This document shows, piece after piece, positions 7,464-16,011 of a DNA stretch of 58,033 nt. Position 1 is the stretch's first letter. Every line of letters begins with the position of its first letter. The stretch comes from an uncultured Bacteroidales bacterium (lineage in GTDB: Bacteria; Bacteroidota; Bacteroidia; Bacteroidales; F082), in contig CALAZZ010000258.1 of assembly GCA_937926515.1 (NCBI GenBank), positions 1 to 58,033 on the forward strand. The letters are read 5' to 3'. The translations under genes and the position numbers were made by a program. A model generated the notes under the pieces. It saw only the letters and a list, made by a program, of their open reading frames with translations, was not told where the DNA came from and did not search any database.

Positions 7464-8495
7464 ATGACCAGCGAAAAAGCAAAGGAAACGGCCGATAAAT
7501 TAAGGCAAGATAAATTGAAAGCTCTCGAAGCCACCCTTGGTAATATTGAAAAGACCTATGGGAAGGGAAGCATTATGAAATTAGGCGACAATGCCATTGA
7601 AAAAGTTGAGTCCATCTCAACCGGAAGCATTTCGCTTGACCACGCTCTTGGAATTGGCGGATTACCTAAAGGCAGGGTAGTTGAAATATATGGACCTGAA
7701 AGCTCAGGTAAAACCACGCTTGCACTTCATGTGGTGGCTGAAGCACAAAAAAAGGGAGGAATAGCAGCATTTATTGATGCTGAGCATGCATTTGACCGTT
7801 TTTATGCCCAAAAACTGGGTGTTGATGTGCAGAATCTACTTGTTTCGCAACCGGATAACGGCGAGCAGGCCCTCGAGATTACTGAAAGCCTGATTCGTTC
7901 AGCTGCTATTGATGTGATTGTAATTGACTCAGTGGCCGCCTTGACTCCAAGAAGTGAAATTGAAGGTGAAATGGGCGATTCTAAAATGGGATTGCAAGCC
8001 AGGCTTATGTCACAAGCTTTGCGAAAATTAACTGCTACGATCAGTAAAACAGGAAGTATCTGCATTTTTATAAATCAGCTGCGCGAAAAGATTGGTGTCA
8101 TGTTTGGTAATCCTGAAACCACGACCGGTGGTAATGCGCTGAAATTCTATAGTTCTGTGCGACTTGATATCCGAAAAGTAAGCCAGATTAAAGATGGTGA
8201 AAACGTGACAGGAAACCGTGCCAAGGTTAAAGTAGTTAAGAATAAAGTGGCGCCACCTTTCAAGAAGGCTGAGTTTGACATCGTATATGGTGAAGGCATA
8301 TCCAGGGTAGGAGAGATCATTGACCTTGGAGTGGACTTTAATATTGTTAAGAAAAGTGGATCTTGGTTTAGTTATGGCGAAACCAGGCTTGGCCAGGGCA
8401 GAGATGCCGTCAAGACTGTTTTGGCTGAAAACCCTGATTTGATGGATGAACTGGAACAGAAGATCAGGGAAGCACTGGCAGGCCAGAATGTCTGA
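7464..8495 (+). CDS. recA: Recombinase RecA
   Basis: The 343-residue protein is the ATP-dependent strand-exchange recombinase. The P-loop GPESSGKTT is at about residues 77-85. FIDAEHAFD, VIVIDSVAALTPRSEIEGEMGD and the L2/multifunctional stretch INQLREKIGVMFGNPETTTGGNALKFY (in parts) are all in order. The C-terminal tail is only weakly acidic (DELEQKIREALAGQNV). No lexA or recX is adjacent. Its leader carries an inverted repeat that could serve control. Confidence 0.98.
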   Translation: MTSEKAKETADKLRQDKLKALEATLGNIEKTYGKGSIMKLGDNAIEKVESISTGSISLDHALGIGGLPKGRVVEIYGPESSGKTTLALHVVAEAQKKGGIAAFIDAEHAFDRFYAQKLGVDVQNLLVSQPDNGEQALEITESLIRSAAIDVIVIDSVAALTPRSEIEGEMGDSKMGLQARLMSQALRKLTATISKTGSICIFINQLREKIGVMFGNPETTTGGNALKFYSSVRLDIRKVSQIKDGENVTGNRAKVKVVKNKVAPPFKKAEFDIVYGEGISRVGEIIDLGVDFNIVKKSGSWFSYGETRLGQGRDAVKTVLAENPDLMDELEQKIREALAGQNV

Positions 8496-8536
8496 TCAGT
8501 AATCGGAAAATGGGGAAACACAAATATTCTAAGAAT

Positions 8537-8570
8537 ACCGCCAAACATTGACTGTGAGGCGGTTATTTTA
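8537..8570 (+). terminator. Weak terminator-like hairpin after recA
   Basis: ACCGCC at 8537-8542 pairs perfectly with GGCGGT at 8558-8563, followed by TATTTTAT. The loop is long (15 bases) and the T run is interrupted, so strength is doubtful. Confidence 0.35.
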
Positions 8571-8586
8571 TGAAGGATAATAAAAT

Positions 8587-9603
8587 ATGAGAGTTGTAAA
8601 CTTATTTGTTATTGCCAGTGTATTCTTTGGCATCATCGCCTGTGATAACTCTACGGGAAGTCAGGATTCTCAAGGAACGAATGATCAGATTAATGATGTG
8701 GCCGGTATCGATAAAATGATTGAGCTTGATAGCCTCAACCATGAACTCCTGGTAAAACGAGCCAAACTAAACCTCGAAAAAGGAAATCTGAACGCAGCCA
8801 TCCACGACATAAATAAATCACTGGGTATAAACAATCAATATGTGGATGCTTACCTGGTATTGGCTGATATTTATTTTGCCATGGGTTTACCCGATAATTG
8901 TAATACAGCATTGCTGCGGGCACTCGAAGTGGATGGGGATGATACCAGATCACATATCAAACTGGCGGAGCTTAACCTCCTGATACAGAACCATACCCTG
9001 GCCATGGGCTATATTGACCAGGCTATTTCATTATCCCCATACAATCCTGAGGCCTATTACATTAGAGCTATGCTGTATATGAGTCGCCAAGATACTGTGC
9101 AAGCCATAAGAAACTTTCAACTGGCCTTGAATCAGAAAGAAGACTTTTATGAGCCACTGATGCAGCTCGGAAGCATTTATTCCTCGCAGAATAATTCATT
9201 GGCTGAACAATATCTAATGAGGGCTATCGCCTATTATCCCCAATCATTGCAGGCTAGATATCAACTGGCATTATATTACCAGGACAATAACAGGCTCGAT
9301 GATGCACTTGCGCATTATGACACCTTGCTCATGCGTCAGCCGGGCAATAAGCATGTACTTTTTAACCTGGGTTATGTTAATATGGTTTATAAGTTCCAGT
9401 ATGAGAAGGCAATAGACTATTTTGAGGAAGCATTGCAGGTAGATCCAAATTATATTGATGCTTTGTTCAATAAGGGCAGGGCTCTTGAAGAGCTGGGCCG
9501 CATCATGGCTGCCAGGGATATTTACCGGGAAGTTCTGGAAATAAGGACAAATTATCAACTTGCTATCGAGGGACTTAACCGAATAGAGGGCAAACGCAAC
9601 TAG
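8587..9603 (+). CDS. Tetratricopeptide-repeat lipoprotein
   Basis: The 338-residue protein has a lipoprotein signal (MRVVNLFVIASVFFGIIAC, anchor Cys near residue 19) and a short polar linker. At least seven TPR-like helical repeats follow from about residue 45 to the end, for example AYLVLADIYFAMGLPDNCNTAL, AYYIRAMLYMSRQDTVQAIRNF and ALFNKGRALEELGRIMAAR. It is predicted to be a periplasm-facing scaffold for protein-protein contacts. Its stop codon overlaps that of the convergent feoB gene in the four bases CTAG. No partner can be named from context. Confidence 0.85.
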   Translation: MRVVNLFVIASVFFGIIACDNSTGSQDSQGTNDQINDVAGIDKMIELDSLNHELLVKRAKLNLEKGNLNAAIHDINKSLGINNQYVDAYLVLADIYFAMGLPDNCNTALLRALEVDGDDTRSHIKLAELNLLIQNHTLAMGYIDQAISLSPYNPEAYYIRAMLYMSRQDTVQAIRNFQLALNQKEDFYEPLMQLGSIYSSQNNSLAEQYLMRAIAYYPQSLQARYQLALYYQDNNRLDDALAHYDTLLMRQPGNKHVLFNLGYVNMVYKFQYEKAIDYFEEALQVDPNYIDALFNKGRALEELGRIMAARDIYREVLEIRTNYQLAIEGLNRIEGKRN

Positions 9604-12134
9604 AACCCGAGTGCACTTCCCAGTTGATAAACGACCAATGAAGCCAAATAAGCAATTGCTGTCGTGTAGAAAGCAGTAAAAGCTGCCCAACGCCATTGGC
9701 CGGATTCTTTTTTAATAGCTGCAAAAACCGCGATACAGGGGAAGTAGATCAGCACAAAAATCATAAATGAAAATGCTGCCAATGAGCTCATTACAGGTTT
9801 GCCTGCCTTGGCACCCGATTCATATTTTTGTTCACGCAATTTCGATACCAGGCTTTCAGTTACATCGTCTTCGGGTCCGGTGAGGTAAAGCACTCCCATT
9901 GTTGAGATTACAACCTCCTTGGCTGCTGCACCGGCCAACAGGCTAACGCCCATTTTCCAGTCAAACCCCAAAGGCCTGATGGCAGGTTCAATAAAATGTC
10001 CTATTCGACCAATGATTGAGTTTTCCTGCTTTTGGCTCATGCGCATGTATTCAAGTTCGAGCTTTATGTCGCTGTATTGCTCATTGAGCAATTCCAGCTC
10101 CTCAGTGTCGCTTGATTGAATTGCTTTAAGCCGTGCCATATAATCAGCATCAAGTTGTTCAATCTGATGATCTATCCTTTCATCAATGGAATGGCCGGTT
10201 GGGAAATAACCAAGCGCCCAGATAATGACGGAAGCCACAAGAATAATGGTGCCCATCTTCCTTAGGTATTGAAGGCCTTTAAACCAGGTATGTTTGAATA
10301 TTGCTTTCGCCGTGGGCATACGATAAGGCGGCAGTTCCATCACAAAAGGCATTTCTTCTCTTTTAAAAAAAACCTTTTTAAGCATTATTGCTGCCAAGGC
10401 TGCAAATATAATACCTATGAGATAGATGAAGAATAACATGGTGCCACGGTAGGCGGTAAAAAAAGCACTGATAATCAAGATATAAACCGGATAGCGTGCG
10501 CTGCACGACATAAAGGGCAAAATCATCATGGTAACCAGCCGGTCACTTTTATTCTCAATGGTACGTGTTGCCATAATGGCGGGAACATTACATCCAAAGC
10601 CCATCAGGAGCGGTATAAACGAACGACCGTGCAAGCCGACACGATGCATTAGCTTATCAATAATGAACGCAACACGTGCCATATAACCGGTGGTTTCCAT
10701 TAGGGTGATGAAAAAGAATAGAATGAGTATGTTAGGTAAAAAAACAATCACCCCGCCAACACCACCTATGATGCCATCAACAAGCAGGTCCCGAATGATC
10801 GTATCCGGCAATCCACGCTGTATATTGGTGCCTAGCCAACCAATAAACCGTTCGATCCATTGCATGGGATAATCACCAAGTATGAAAGTGGCCTGGAATA
10901 CAAACCAAATCATCAGGATAAAGATCGGATAGCTGAATAAGCGGTTGGTAAGCACCTTGTCAATCAGTCGGCTCCTGGTTGTTCTAGTCTGTTCTGCAGG
11001 GATATATGTTTCTTTTAGTGCCCCTTCAATAAAACCATACTTGGCATCCGTAATGATCGTTTCAAGAACTTCGTTGTTTGTTGATTCAATGGTGGTTATT
11101 TCCTCCTCAACAATGGATTTTATCTCTCCGACGTTTCTGCATTCCTGGATGCGGTTCCACTCTTCAACATCACGTTCAAGAAGTTTTATTGATAAATAAC
11201 GAGGAGAGATCACATTTGTAATATGCTTGTTTTCATCAATACTGAGAACACGCTGTATTTTTTCTATTGCAGACTCAATTTCACTACCATAATTAATATG
11301 AATATGTCGCACATCCGGATCATTGTCCTCATGAACGTGTTTAACACGTTCGAAAAGCTCTTTAACGCCAATTCCTTTGGAACTAACTGTAGGGACGATG
11401 GGCACCCCAATCATTTTACCAAGGCTCTCATAGTCAAACTGGTCGCCTTTTGTAAGCAATTCATCATGCATATTAAGGGCCACAACAACCTTAATATCCA
11501 TATCGATCAGCTGTGTTGTCAAATACAGGTTACGCTCCAGATTGGATGCATCCACCACATTTACAACCACATCCGGTATTTCATCAAAGATGAAGTTTCG
11601 TACGTATAGTTCCTCGGGTGTATAACTTGTAATGGAATAAGTTCCCGGCAAGTCAACCAGTTTGAAATCGGTATCTTTTTGTTTAAAAACAGCGGACTTG
11701 GCTTCAACTGTAACCCCGCTGTAGTTTGCTGTTCGCTCTCTTGATCTGGAGGCATGATTAAATAAAGTGGTTTTGCCGGAATTTGGATTTCCAACCAGGG
11801 CCACAATGATTTCCTTTGATTTTAAACCATTCGTAAGCCTAAGCGATTGCTCAATCTGCTGAACACCATTAAATTTCTTTTTTTCAGGGAGTGTATAATC
11901 TAAACCCGCGTAAACTTCAATTAATTTGGCTTCACTTCGACGAAGTGAAACCTCGTAACCCATGATGTTGTACTCAATGGGATCGCGCAGTGGCGCATTT
12001 TTTACGACAATCACTTGTTTGCCAACAACAAAACCCATTTCTATAATGCGCTTGCGAAAAGCACCCCTGCCTTTTACCTTAGTGATTACAGCTTTTTCAC
12101 CTTCCTGTAATGAAGCTAGTGTAGTCGTGATCAT
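9600..12134 (-). CDS. feoB: Ferrous iron transporter FeoA-FeoB fusion
   Basis: The 844-residue inner-membrane protein takes up Fe(II). Residues 1-75 are a FeoA-like SH3 domain (LQEGEKAVITKVKG, RIIEMGFVVG), fused to FeoB. The G domain has G1 GNPNSGKTT at about 115-123, DLPG at about 161-164 and NMHD at about 221-224. Two gate regions follow, with LLMGFGCNVPAIMATRTIE and LAGAAAKEVVISTMGVLY. A charged, probably coiled segment (about residues 660-710) separates the membrane blocks. FeoA-FeoB fusion is common in Bacteroidota. A perfect 9-base-arm palindrome 46 bases upstream is a likely iron-responsive operator. Confidence 0.96.
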   Translation of the reverse strand: MITTTLASLQEGEKAVITKVKGRGAFRKRIIEMGFVVGKQVIVVKNAPLRDPIEYNIMGYEVSLRRSEAKLIEVYAGLDYTLPEKKKFNGVQQIEQSLRLTNGLKSKEIIVALVGNPNSGKTTLFNHASRSRERTANYSGVTVEAKSAVFKQKDTDFKLVDLPGTYSITSYTPEELYVRNFIFDEIPDVVVNVVDASNLERNLYLTTQLIDMDIKVVVALNMHDELLTKGDQFDYESLGKMIGVPIVPTVSSKGIGVKELFERVKHVHEDNDPDVRHIHINYGSEIESAIEKIQRVLSIDENKHITNVISPRYLSIKLLERDVEEWNRIQECRNVGEIKSIVEEEITTIESTNNEVLETIITDAKYGFIEGALKETYIPAEQTRTTRSRLIDKVLTNRLFSYPIFILMIWFVFQATFILGDYPMQWIERFIGWLGTNIQRGLPDTIIRDLLVDGIIGGVGGVIVFLPNILILFFFITLMETTGYMARVAFIIDKLMHRVGLHGRSFIPLLMGFGCNVPAIMATRTIENKSDRLVTMMILPFMSCSARYPVYILIISAFFTAYRGTMLFFIYLIGIIFAALAAIMLKKVFFKREEMPFVMELPPYRMPTAKAIFKHTWFKGLQYLRKMGTIILVASVIIWALGYFPTGHSIDERIDHQIEQLDADYMARLKAIQSSDTEELELLNEQYSDIKLELEYMRMSQKQENSIIGRIGHFIEPAIRPLGFDWKMGVSLLAGAAAKEVVISTMGVLYLTGPEDDVTESLVSKLREQKYESGAKAGKPVMSSLAAFSFMIFVLIYFPCIAVFAAIKKESGQWRWAAFTAFYTTAIAYLASLVVYQLGSALGF

Positions 12135-12179
12135 CCTATTATACTTAAATACAAAAGAAGTCCAAAATCAGCAACATTA

Positions 12180-12201
12180 CAATACCTAAATCTAGGTATT
12201 G
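12180..12201. promoter_or_regulatory. Perfect palindrome upstream of feoAB
   Basis: CAATACCTA, spacer AATC, TAGGTATTG: nine-base perfect arms, 22 bases in total, lying 46 bases upstream of the feoAB start codon and 19 bases past the stop of the DUF5063 gene. No T run follows, so it is more likely an operator than a terminator. A DtxR/MntR-type iron or manganese repressor is the obvious candidate but is not proven. Confidence 0.55.
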
Positions 12202-12219
12202 GCCATGAAAGCATTTGGA

Positions 12220-12774
12220 TCAGATGAAAGGAAGGTTATCTTCCAGGTTATCATAGGTTTGGTTACCTCGTTCGGATTGTAATGCATGTAATACAGGTAG
12301 TAATAATGCAAGCCTTTGGCCCCACCGCTCATGAAAAAGCATATGGCAGCTAAAGATGGCATTTTCGCGGGCAGCGAGGCTGTTCTGCTTAAAGAGCATC
12401 ACAAAGTCATTCAAGTCCTGGTACACATCAGCCAGGCATTCGGCCATACTTGCTTTTATTGGGTCATGGTGATTGGCTTCCATATAGTCGATATACCAAA
12501 ACTCATCTGATTCACCAAACAGATTGCGCAGATTATTGAACATATTCTCCCATTGTTCCTCAGTGATATATCGTTCATTTGCCTCAGGGTATTCCGGCTC
12601 AGTTGCCTTTAGCAATGAGCCTCGCAAATAGAGCAATGGCACAAAGCCACGCAGCGCTTTAATAAGTTGATCTGATGATTGAGAACCTGCATCCTCCAGG
12701 TATTTGCAAAACTCATCAGCGATGGCCACCACTTCCAGTACAGCTCGGGTCAGGGTTTGATCATTTTGGTTCAT
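12220..12774 (-). CDS. DUF5063 domain protein
   Basis: The 184-residue soluble protein matches my recollection of the DUF5063 family, found mainly in Bacteroidales. It is an all-helical protein with several acidic stretches (EPEYPEANERYITEEQWENMF) and a conserved-looking FWYIDYMEANHHDP and CHMLFHERWGQRL. No catalytic motif is known to me. The frame extends to ATG 12792, but the -7 box at 12800-12807 predicts transcription starting there, so the ATG at 12774 (MNQNDQTLTRAV) is preferred. It reads divergently from the Gre-like gene. Confidence 0.7.
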   Translation of the reverse strand: MNQNDQTLTRAVLEVVAIADEFCKYLEDAGSQSSDQLIKALRGFVPLLYLRGSLLKATEPEYPEANERYITEEQWENMFNNLRNLFGESDEFWYIDYMEANHHDPIKASMAECLADVYQDLNDFVMLFKQNSLAARENAIFSCHMLFHERWGQRLALLLPVLHALQSERGNQTYDNLEDNLPFI

Positions 12775-12799
12775 TGCATGCAATGGTTTCAATTATGTG

Positions 12800-12807
12800 C
12801 AAAAGTA
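12800..12807 (-). promoter_or_regulatory. -7 box of the DUF5063 gene
   Basis: On the minus strand this reads TACTTTTG, a match to TAnnTTTG. It is 12 bases from the oppositely directed box of the Gre-like gene. Confidence 0.45.
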
Positions 12808-12819
12808 AGCCATAAGTTG

Positions 12820-12827
12820 TATATTTG
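12820..12827 (+). promoter_or_regulatory. -7 box of the Gre-like gene
   Basis: TATATTTG matches TAnnTTTG; predicted transcription start near 12834, 30 bases before the ATG. Confidence 0.55.
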
Positions 12828-12863
12828 TAAAACTAATCAAAACACAAAAGATAAGTACCTCAT

Positions 12864-13316
12864 ATGAAGGATGTTTCATACAAAGAGCGTTTAGTTAAGC
12901 ATTGCCTGGAGCAGCAGCAGCTTGCCTTAAAAAATGCCCGTAATGCCATGGATGAAGCACAGGAAGAGGCTAATGCTTACGGGCAGCCAAAAGACAGATA
13001 CGATGGTTTTAGAAATCAACAATTGCGTAAGCGTGATTTATTTGGTAAACAGTTGGAGCAGGCACTGCATAATATAGATATGATCAATAAAATCACACTT
13101 GATAAACCTCTTGATCATGTTGATTTTGGCAGTGTGGTAATCACAGATTCAACAACTTTCTTGATAGCCATAGGATTGGGTTTTATTTCATTTGAAGGTG
13201 AAGAGGTTGCAGTGATCTCAATGCTGGTGCCACTGTTCCATGAAATGAAAAATAAGCGGGTTGGAGATTCCTTTTCGTTTAAGGACCAAACCTACACGAT
13301 ACTAGACATTATATAA
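12864..13316 (+). CDS. GreA/GreB-like transcription factor
   Basis: The 150-residue protein has the two-part layout of Gre factors. An N-terminal helical hairpin (about residues 5-75) has an acidic and polar tip around DEAQEEANAYGQPKDRYDG. A C-terminal FKBP-like small domain ends ISMLVPLFHEMKNKRVGDSFSF with YTILDII, like the GreA tail (SPLGRALLGKKVGD, YEILEI). Gre factors enter the RNA polymerase channel and promote cleavage of backtracked RNA. Overall similarity is faint, and it may instead be a Gre-fold homologue with another role. It is convergent with the phosphohexomutase gene, with an inverted repeat between the two stops. Confidence 0.6.
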   Translation: MKDVSYKERLVKHCLEQQQLALKNARNAMDEAQEEANAYGQPKDRYDGFRNQQLRKRDLFGKQLEQALHNIDMINKITLDKPLDHVDFGSVVITDSTTFLIAIGLGFISFEGEEVAVISMLVPLFHEMKNKRVGDSFSFKDQTYTILDII

Positions 13317-13338
13317 ACACCTGACTTAAAAAGATATA

Positions 13339-13361
13339 GAAACTCGAAAATCTTGAGTTTC
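13339..13361. terminator. Possible bidirectional terminator between convergent genes
   Basis: GAAACTC (13339-13345) and GAGTTTC (13355-13361) are perfect seven-base arms around nine bases, extendable by a G-T and an A-T pair. It sits between two convergent stop codons. T runs are poor on both sides. Confidence 0.4.
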
Positions 13362-13371
13362 AAATGAATTA

Positions 13372-15111
13372 TTATGAAATACCAAGCGATTTGATGATCA
13401 GTTCTATCTTGCTGTCCAGTCGTTTATCCACCTCTTCGTAAGCTTCAATAGTATTTAGTTTGTCTTTAATACCGAAGTAAAACTTAATTTTAGGTTCGGT
13501 GCCTGATGGTCTGATGCTGATTTTACTGCCATCTTCAGTGGTAAATTGAAGGACATCTGATTTTGGTAATTTAAGCTCCTCTCTGCTGTCAGATTCATAG
13601 TCTTTCATTATACCCAACTTGTAATCTTTTACGATACATAACTTTGAATTTCCAATTACAAGTGGCGGATTATTTCTGTATCGATCCATTAAAGCTTTGA
13701 TCTCTTCTGCACCTGCTTTTCCCTTCTTTGTGACGGAGATCAGTTTCTCCTTATAGAATCCATATTTAAGGTAGATTTCCTTAAGCAGTTCAAACATACT
13801 TTTTCCCTGATCGGAAGCCCATACGGCTGTTTCAGCAAGCATGGCACATGCGATAACTGCATCTTTTTCGCGAACAAAATCCCCTACGAGATAACCATAA
13901 CTTTCTTCGCCTCCGCCAATAAATGTCTTCTCGCCCTCAAATCGCTTAATGATATCCGCAATATATTTAAAACCGGTAAGCACATCAAATCTCTCCACAC
14001 CAAATGAGTCTGCAATATCGAAAAGTAGTTCAGTTGTGACAATGGTTTTTACGATATATTCCTTACCGGTTAACTTACCGTTTTCTTTCCATTTGGTCAA
14101 CAGATAATAAATCAGAAGGCTTGCTGCCTGATTTCCATTAAGCAAGATAAACTGATTTCTTTGATCACGAACAGCAATGCCCACACGGTCGCAATCGGGG
14201 TCGGTGGCCATGACAATCTGTGCATCGACCTCCATGGCTTTCTTTATAGCCATATCCAGAGCTGCGGGTTCTTCCGGATTGGGTGAGATCACAGTGGGGA
14301 AGTTGCCATCAACAATATCTTGTTCAGGTACATTGTAAACGGCTTCAAAACCAAATGCCCTGAGTGTTTTTGGCACGATATCAACGGCCGTTCCATGGAT
14401 GGGTGTGAAGACTATTTTATATCCACCATGAATTTTAATAAGGTCAGAGGAGAGGCTAAGCTTTTTAATTTGTGAAATGTATAATTGGTCGAAGTCAGTT
14501 CCCAAAAAATGCACTAAATCGGGTCTGCCATCGAAATTCACATCCGCCGGTCCTTTTATCTGCTCTACCTCATGGATTACATTTTTGTCGTGGGGATGTA
14601 TAAGCTGGCTGCCGTCATTCCAATAAGCTTTGTAGCCATTGTATTCTTTAGGATTATGAGAAGCGGTAATGACCACACCGCTTTGGCACCCGAAATGTCG
14701 GATCGCAAATGATAATTCAGGTGTGGGACGGAGCTGATCAAACATATACACTTTAATACCGTTTGCCGACATTACCTGTGCCGTGATCTCTGCAAAATAG
14801 GGGCTGTTGTTGCGACAATCATAGGCGATGGCCATGCTCAAATTTTCATTTCCAAAAACCTGCTTCATGTAATTGGCAAGACCCTGGGTTGCCATGCCTA
14901 CAGTGTATTTGTTCATTCTGTTGGTGCCCACTCCCATGATACCCCTTAGGCCACCGGTTCCGAACTCCAGGTTTTTGTAAAAGGCATCAACCAGCCCGGT
15001 CGGATCATTTTCGATTAAGTTTTTGACAGCTTCTTGGGTTTCTTTATCGTAAGGTTCCTGCAGCCACTTATTGGCCTTCTCTATAATAGCGGAGTCTATG
15101 TTTGTACTCAT
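13372..15111 (-). CDS. Phosphoglucomutase/phosphomannomutase family phosphohexomutase
   Basis: The 579-residue enzyme interconverts hexose 1- and 6-phosphates. All four active-site loops of the alpha-D-phosphohexomutase family are present: the phosphoserine loop VVITASHNPKEYNG, the metal loop ATDPDCDRVG, the sugar loop GGGEESYGY, and the phosphate-binding loop SIRPSGTEPKIKFY. Length fits the long Bacteroidota/Firmicutes PgcA-like form. It is last in a leftward operon behind rfbD, UDP-glucuronate decarboxylase and ugd, and can feed it with glucose 1-phosphate. Glucose versus mannose preference cannot be read from sequence. Confidence 0.95.
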   Translation of the reverse strand: MSTNIDSAIIEKANKWLQEPYDKETQEAVKNLIENDPTGLVDAFYKNLEFGTGGLRGIMGVGTNRMNKYTVGMATQGLANYMKQVFGNENLSMAIAYDCRNNSPYFAEITAQVMSANGIKVYMFDQLRPTPELSFAIRHFGCQSGVVITASHNPKEYNGYKAYWNDGSQLIHPHDKNVIHEVEQIKGPADVNFDGRPDLVHFLGTDFDQLYISQIKKLSLSSDLIKIHGGYKIVFTPIHGTAVDIVPKTLRAFGFEAVYNVPEQDIVDGNFPTVISPNPEEPAALDMAIKKAMEVDAQIVMATDPDCDRVGIAVRDQRNQFILLNGNQAASLLIYYLLTKWKENGKLTGKEYIVKTIVTTELLFDIADSFGVERFDVLTGFKYIADIIKRFEGEKTFIGGGEESYGYLVGDFVREKDAVIACAMLAETAVWASDQGKSMFELLKEIYLKYGFYKEKLISVTKKGKAGAEEIKALMDRYRNNPPLVIGNSKLCIVKDYKLGIMKDYESDSREELKLPKSDVLQFTTEDGSKISIRPSGTEPKIKFYFGIKDKLNTIEAYEEVDKRLDSKIELIIKSLGIS

Positions 15112-15135
15112 ATTGATAATTTGCTTTCGATTTTA

Positions 15136-16011
15136 TCAGTTAATTTCGTTTTGGTTTAAATCTACAAGGCATTTTTCCAGGCTTTCTTTCCAATCGGGGA
15201 TCATGATCCCCAAATGCTGCCTTATTTTTGAGGTATCCATTACACTGTAGGATGGGCGTTTCGCTTTTGCCGGGAATTCAATAGTTGAAATTGGCAAGAT
15301 TTTACAATCCAGTTCCATCATTTTTACAATCTCTTTTGCAAACTCATACCAGCTTACCGCTCCCACATTGCTGTAGTGATATGTTTCCTTAATCGGGTTG
15401 TGTACTTTTTCGACGAATTGTAACATAACTTCTGCAAGGTCTCCGGCCCAGGTTGGAGAACCAATTTGGTCATTTACAATCTTAAGCTGAGTTCTTTCAG
15501 ATGCCAGCCTGATTATGGTTTTAACAAAATTATGACCGTATTGTGAATAGAGCCACGATGAGCGCAGGATGATGCTGCTGACATTATGCAAGCCTAATAC
15601 CCTTTCGCCTAAGGCTTTACTTCGTGCATAGTTTGAAATGGGATTCACGGCATCATTTTCAATATAGGGGCTTGCCTTTTTACCATCAAAAACATAATCG
15701 GTCGAAAGATGGATCAACAGGGCATGATTTGCGAAACAGGCATCAGCAAGATATTTGACCGCTTCAGCATTGATCAGCCTGGCGATGTCTGGCTCATCCT
15801 CAGCTTTGTCCACAGCGGTATACGCAGCACAATTTAAACAGACATCCACGGCATGATCTCCAAAATAGTCATTTACCTGATCTCTTTTACTTATATCCAG
15901 TTCATTCATATCAGTAAATAACCATTTGTACTGAGTGCTGTTGGAAATCAGACTCTTAAGTTGAGAGCCCAGCTGTCCTTGGCTGCCTGTTACCAAAACC
16001 ACTTTAGCCAT
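15136..16011 (-). CDS. rfbD: dTDP-4-dehydrorhamnose reductase family protein
   Basis: The 291-residue SDR protein is of the RmlD type, which reduces dTDP-4-keto-L-rhamnose to dTDP-L-rhamnose with NAD(P)H. Seen are the nucleotide-binding VLVTGSQGQLGSQL at the N terminus, LNCAAYTAVDKAEDEP, STDYVFDGKKASPY, the YARSK active-site pair, and the C-terminal RPSYSVMDTSKIRQHLG. It overlaps the upstream decarboxylase gene by eight bases. The rest of the rhamnose pathway (rmlA, rmlB, rmlC) is not in the window. A related 4-keto-sugar substrate is therefore possible. Confidence 0.88.
   Translation of the reverse strand: MAKVVLVTGSQGQLGSQLKSLISNSTQYKWLFTDMNELDISKRDQVNDYFGDHAVDVCLNCAAYTAVDKAEDEPDIARLINAEAVKYLADACFANHALLIHLSTDYVFDGKKASPYIENDAVNPISNYARSKALGERVLGLHNVSSIILRSSWLYSQYGHNFVKTIIRLASERTQLKIVNDQIGSPTWAGDLAEVMLQFVEKVHNPIKETYHYSNVGAVSWYEFAKEIVKMMELDCKILPISTIEFPAKAKRPSYSVMDTSKIRQHLGIMIPDWKESLEKCLVDLNQNEIN

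Noticed and set aside
9271..9696. 141-codon minus-strand frame across the TPR/feoB junction
   Set aside because: It overlaps two well-supported genes in other frames and encodes no recognisable protein.
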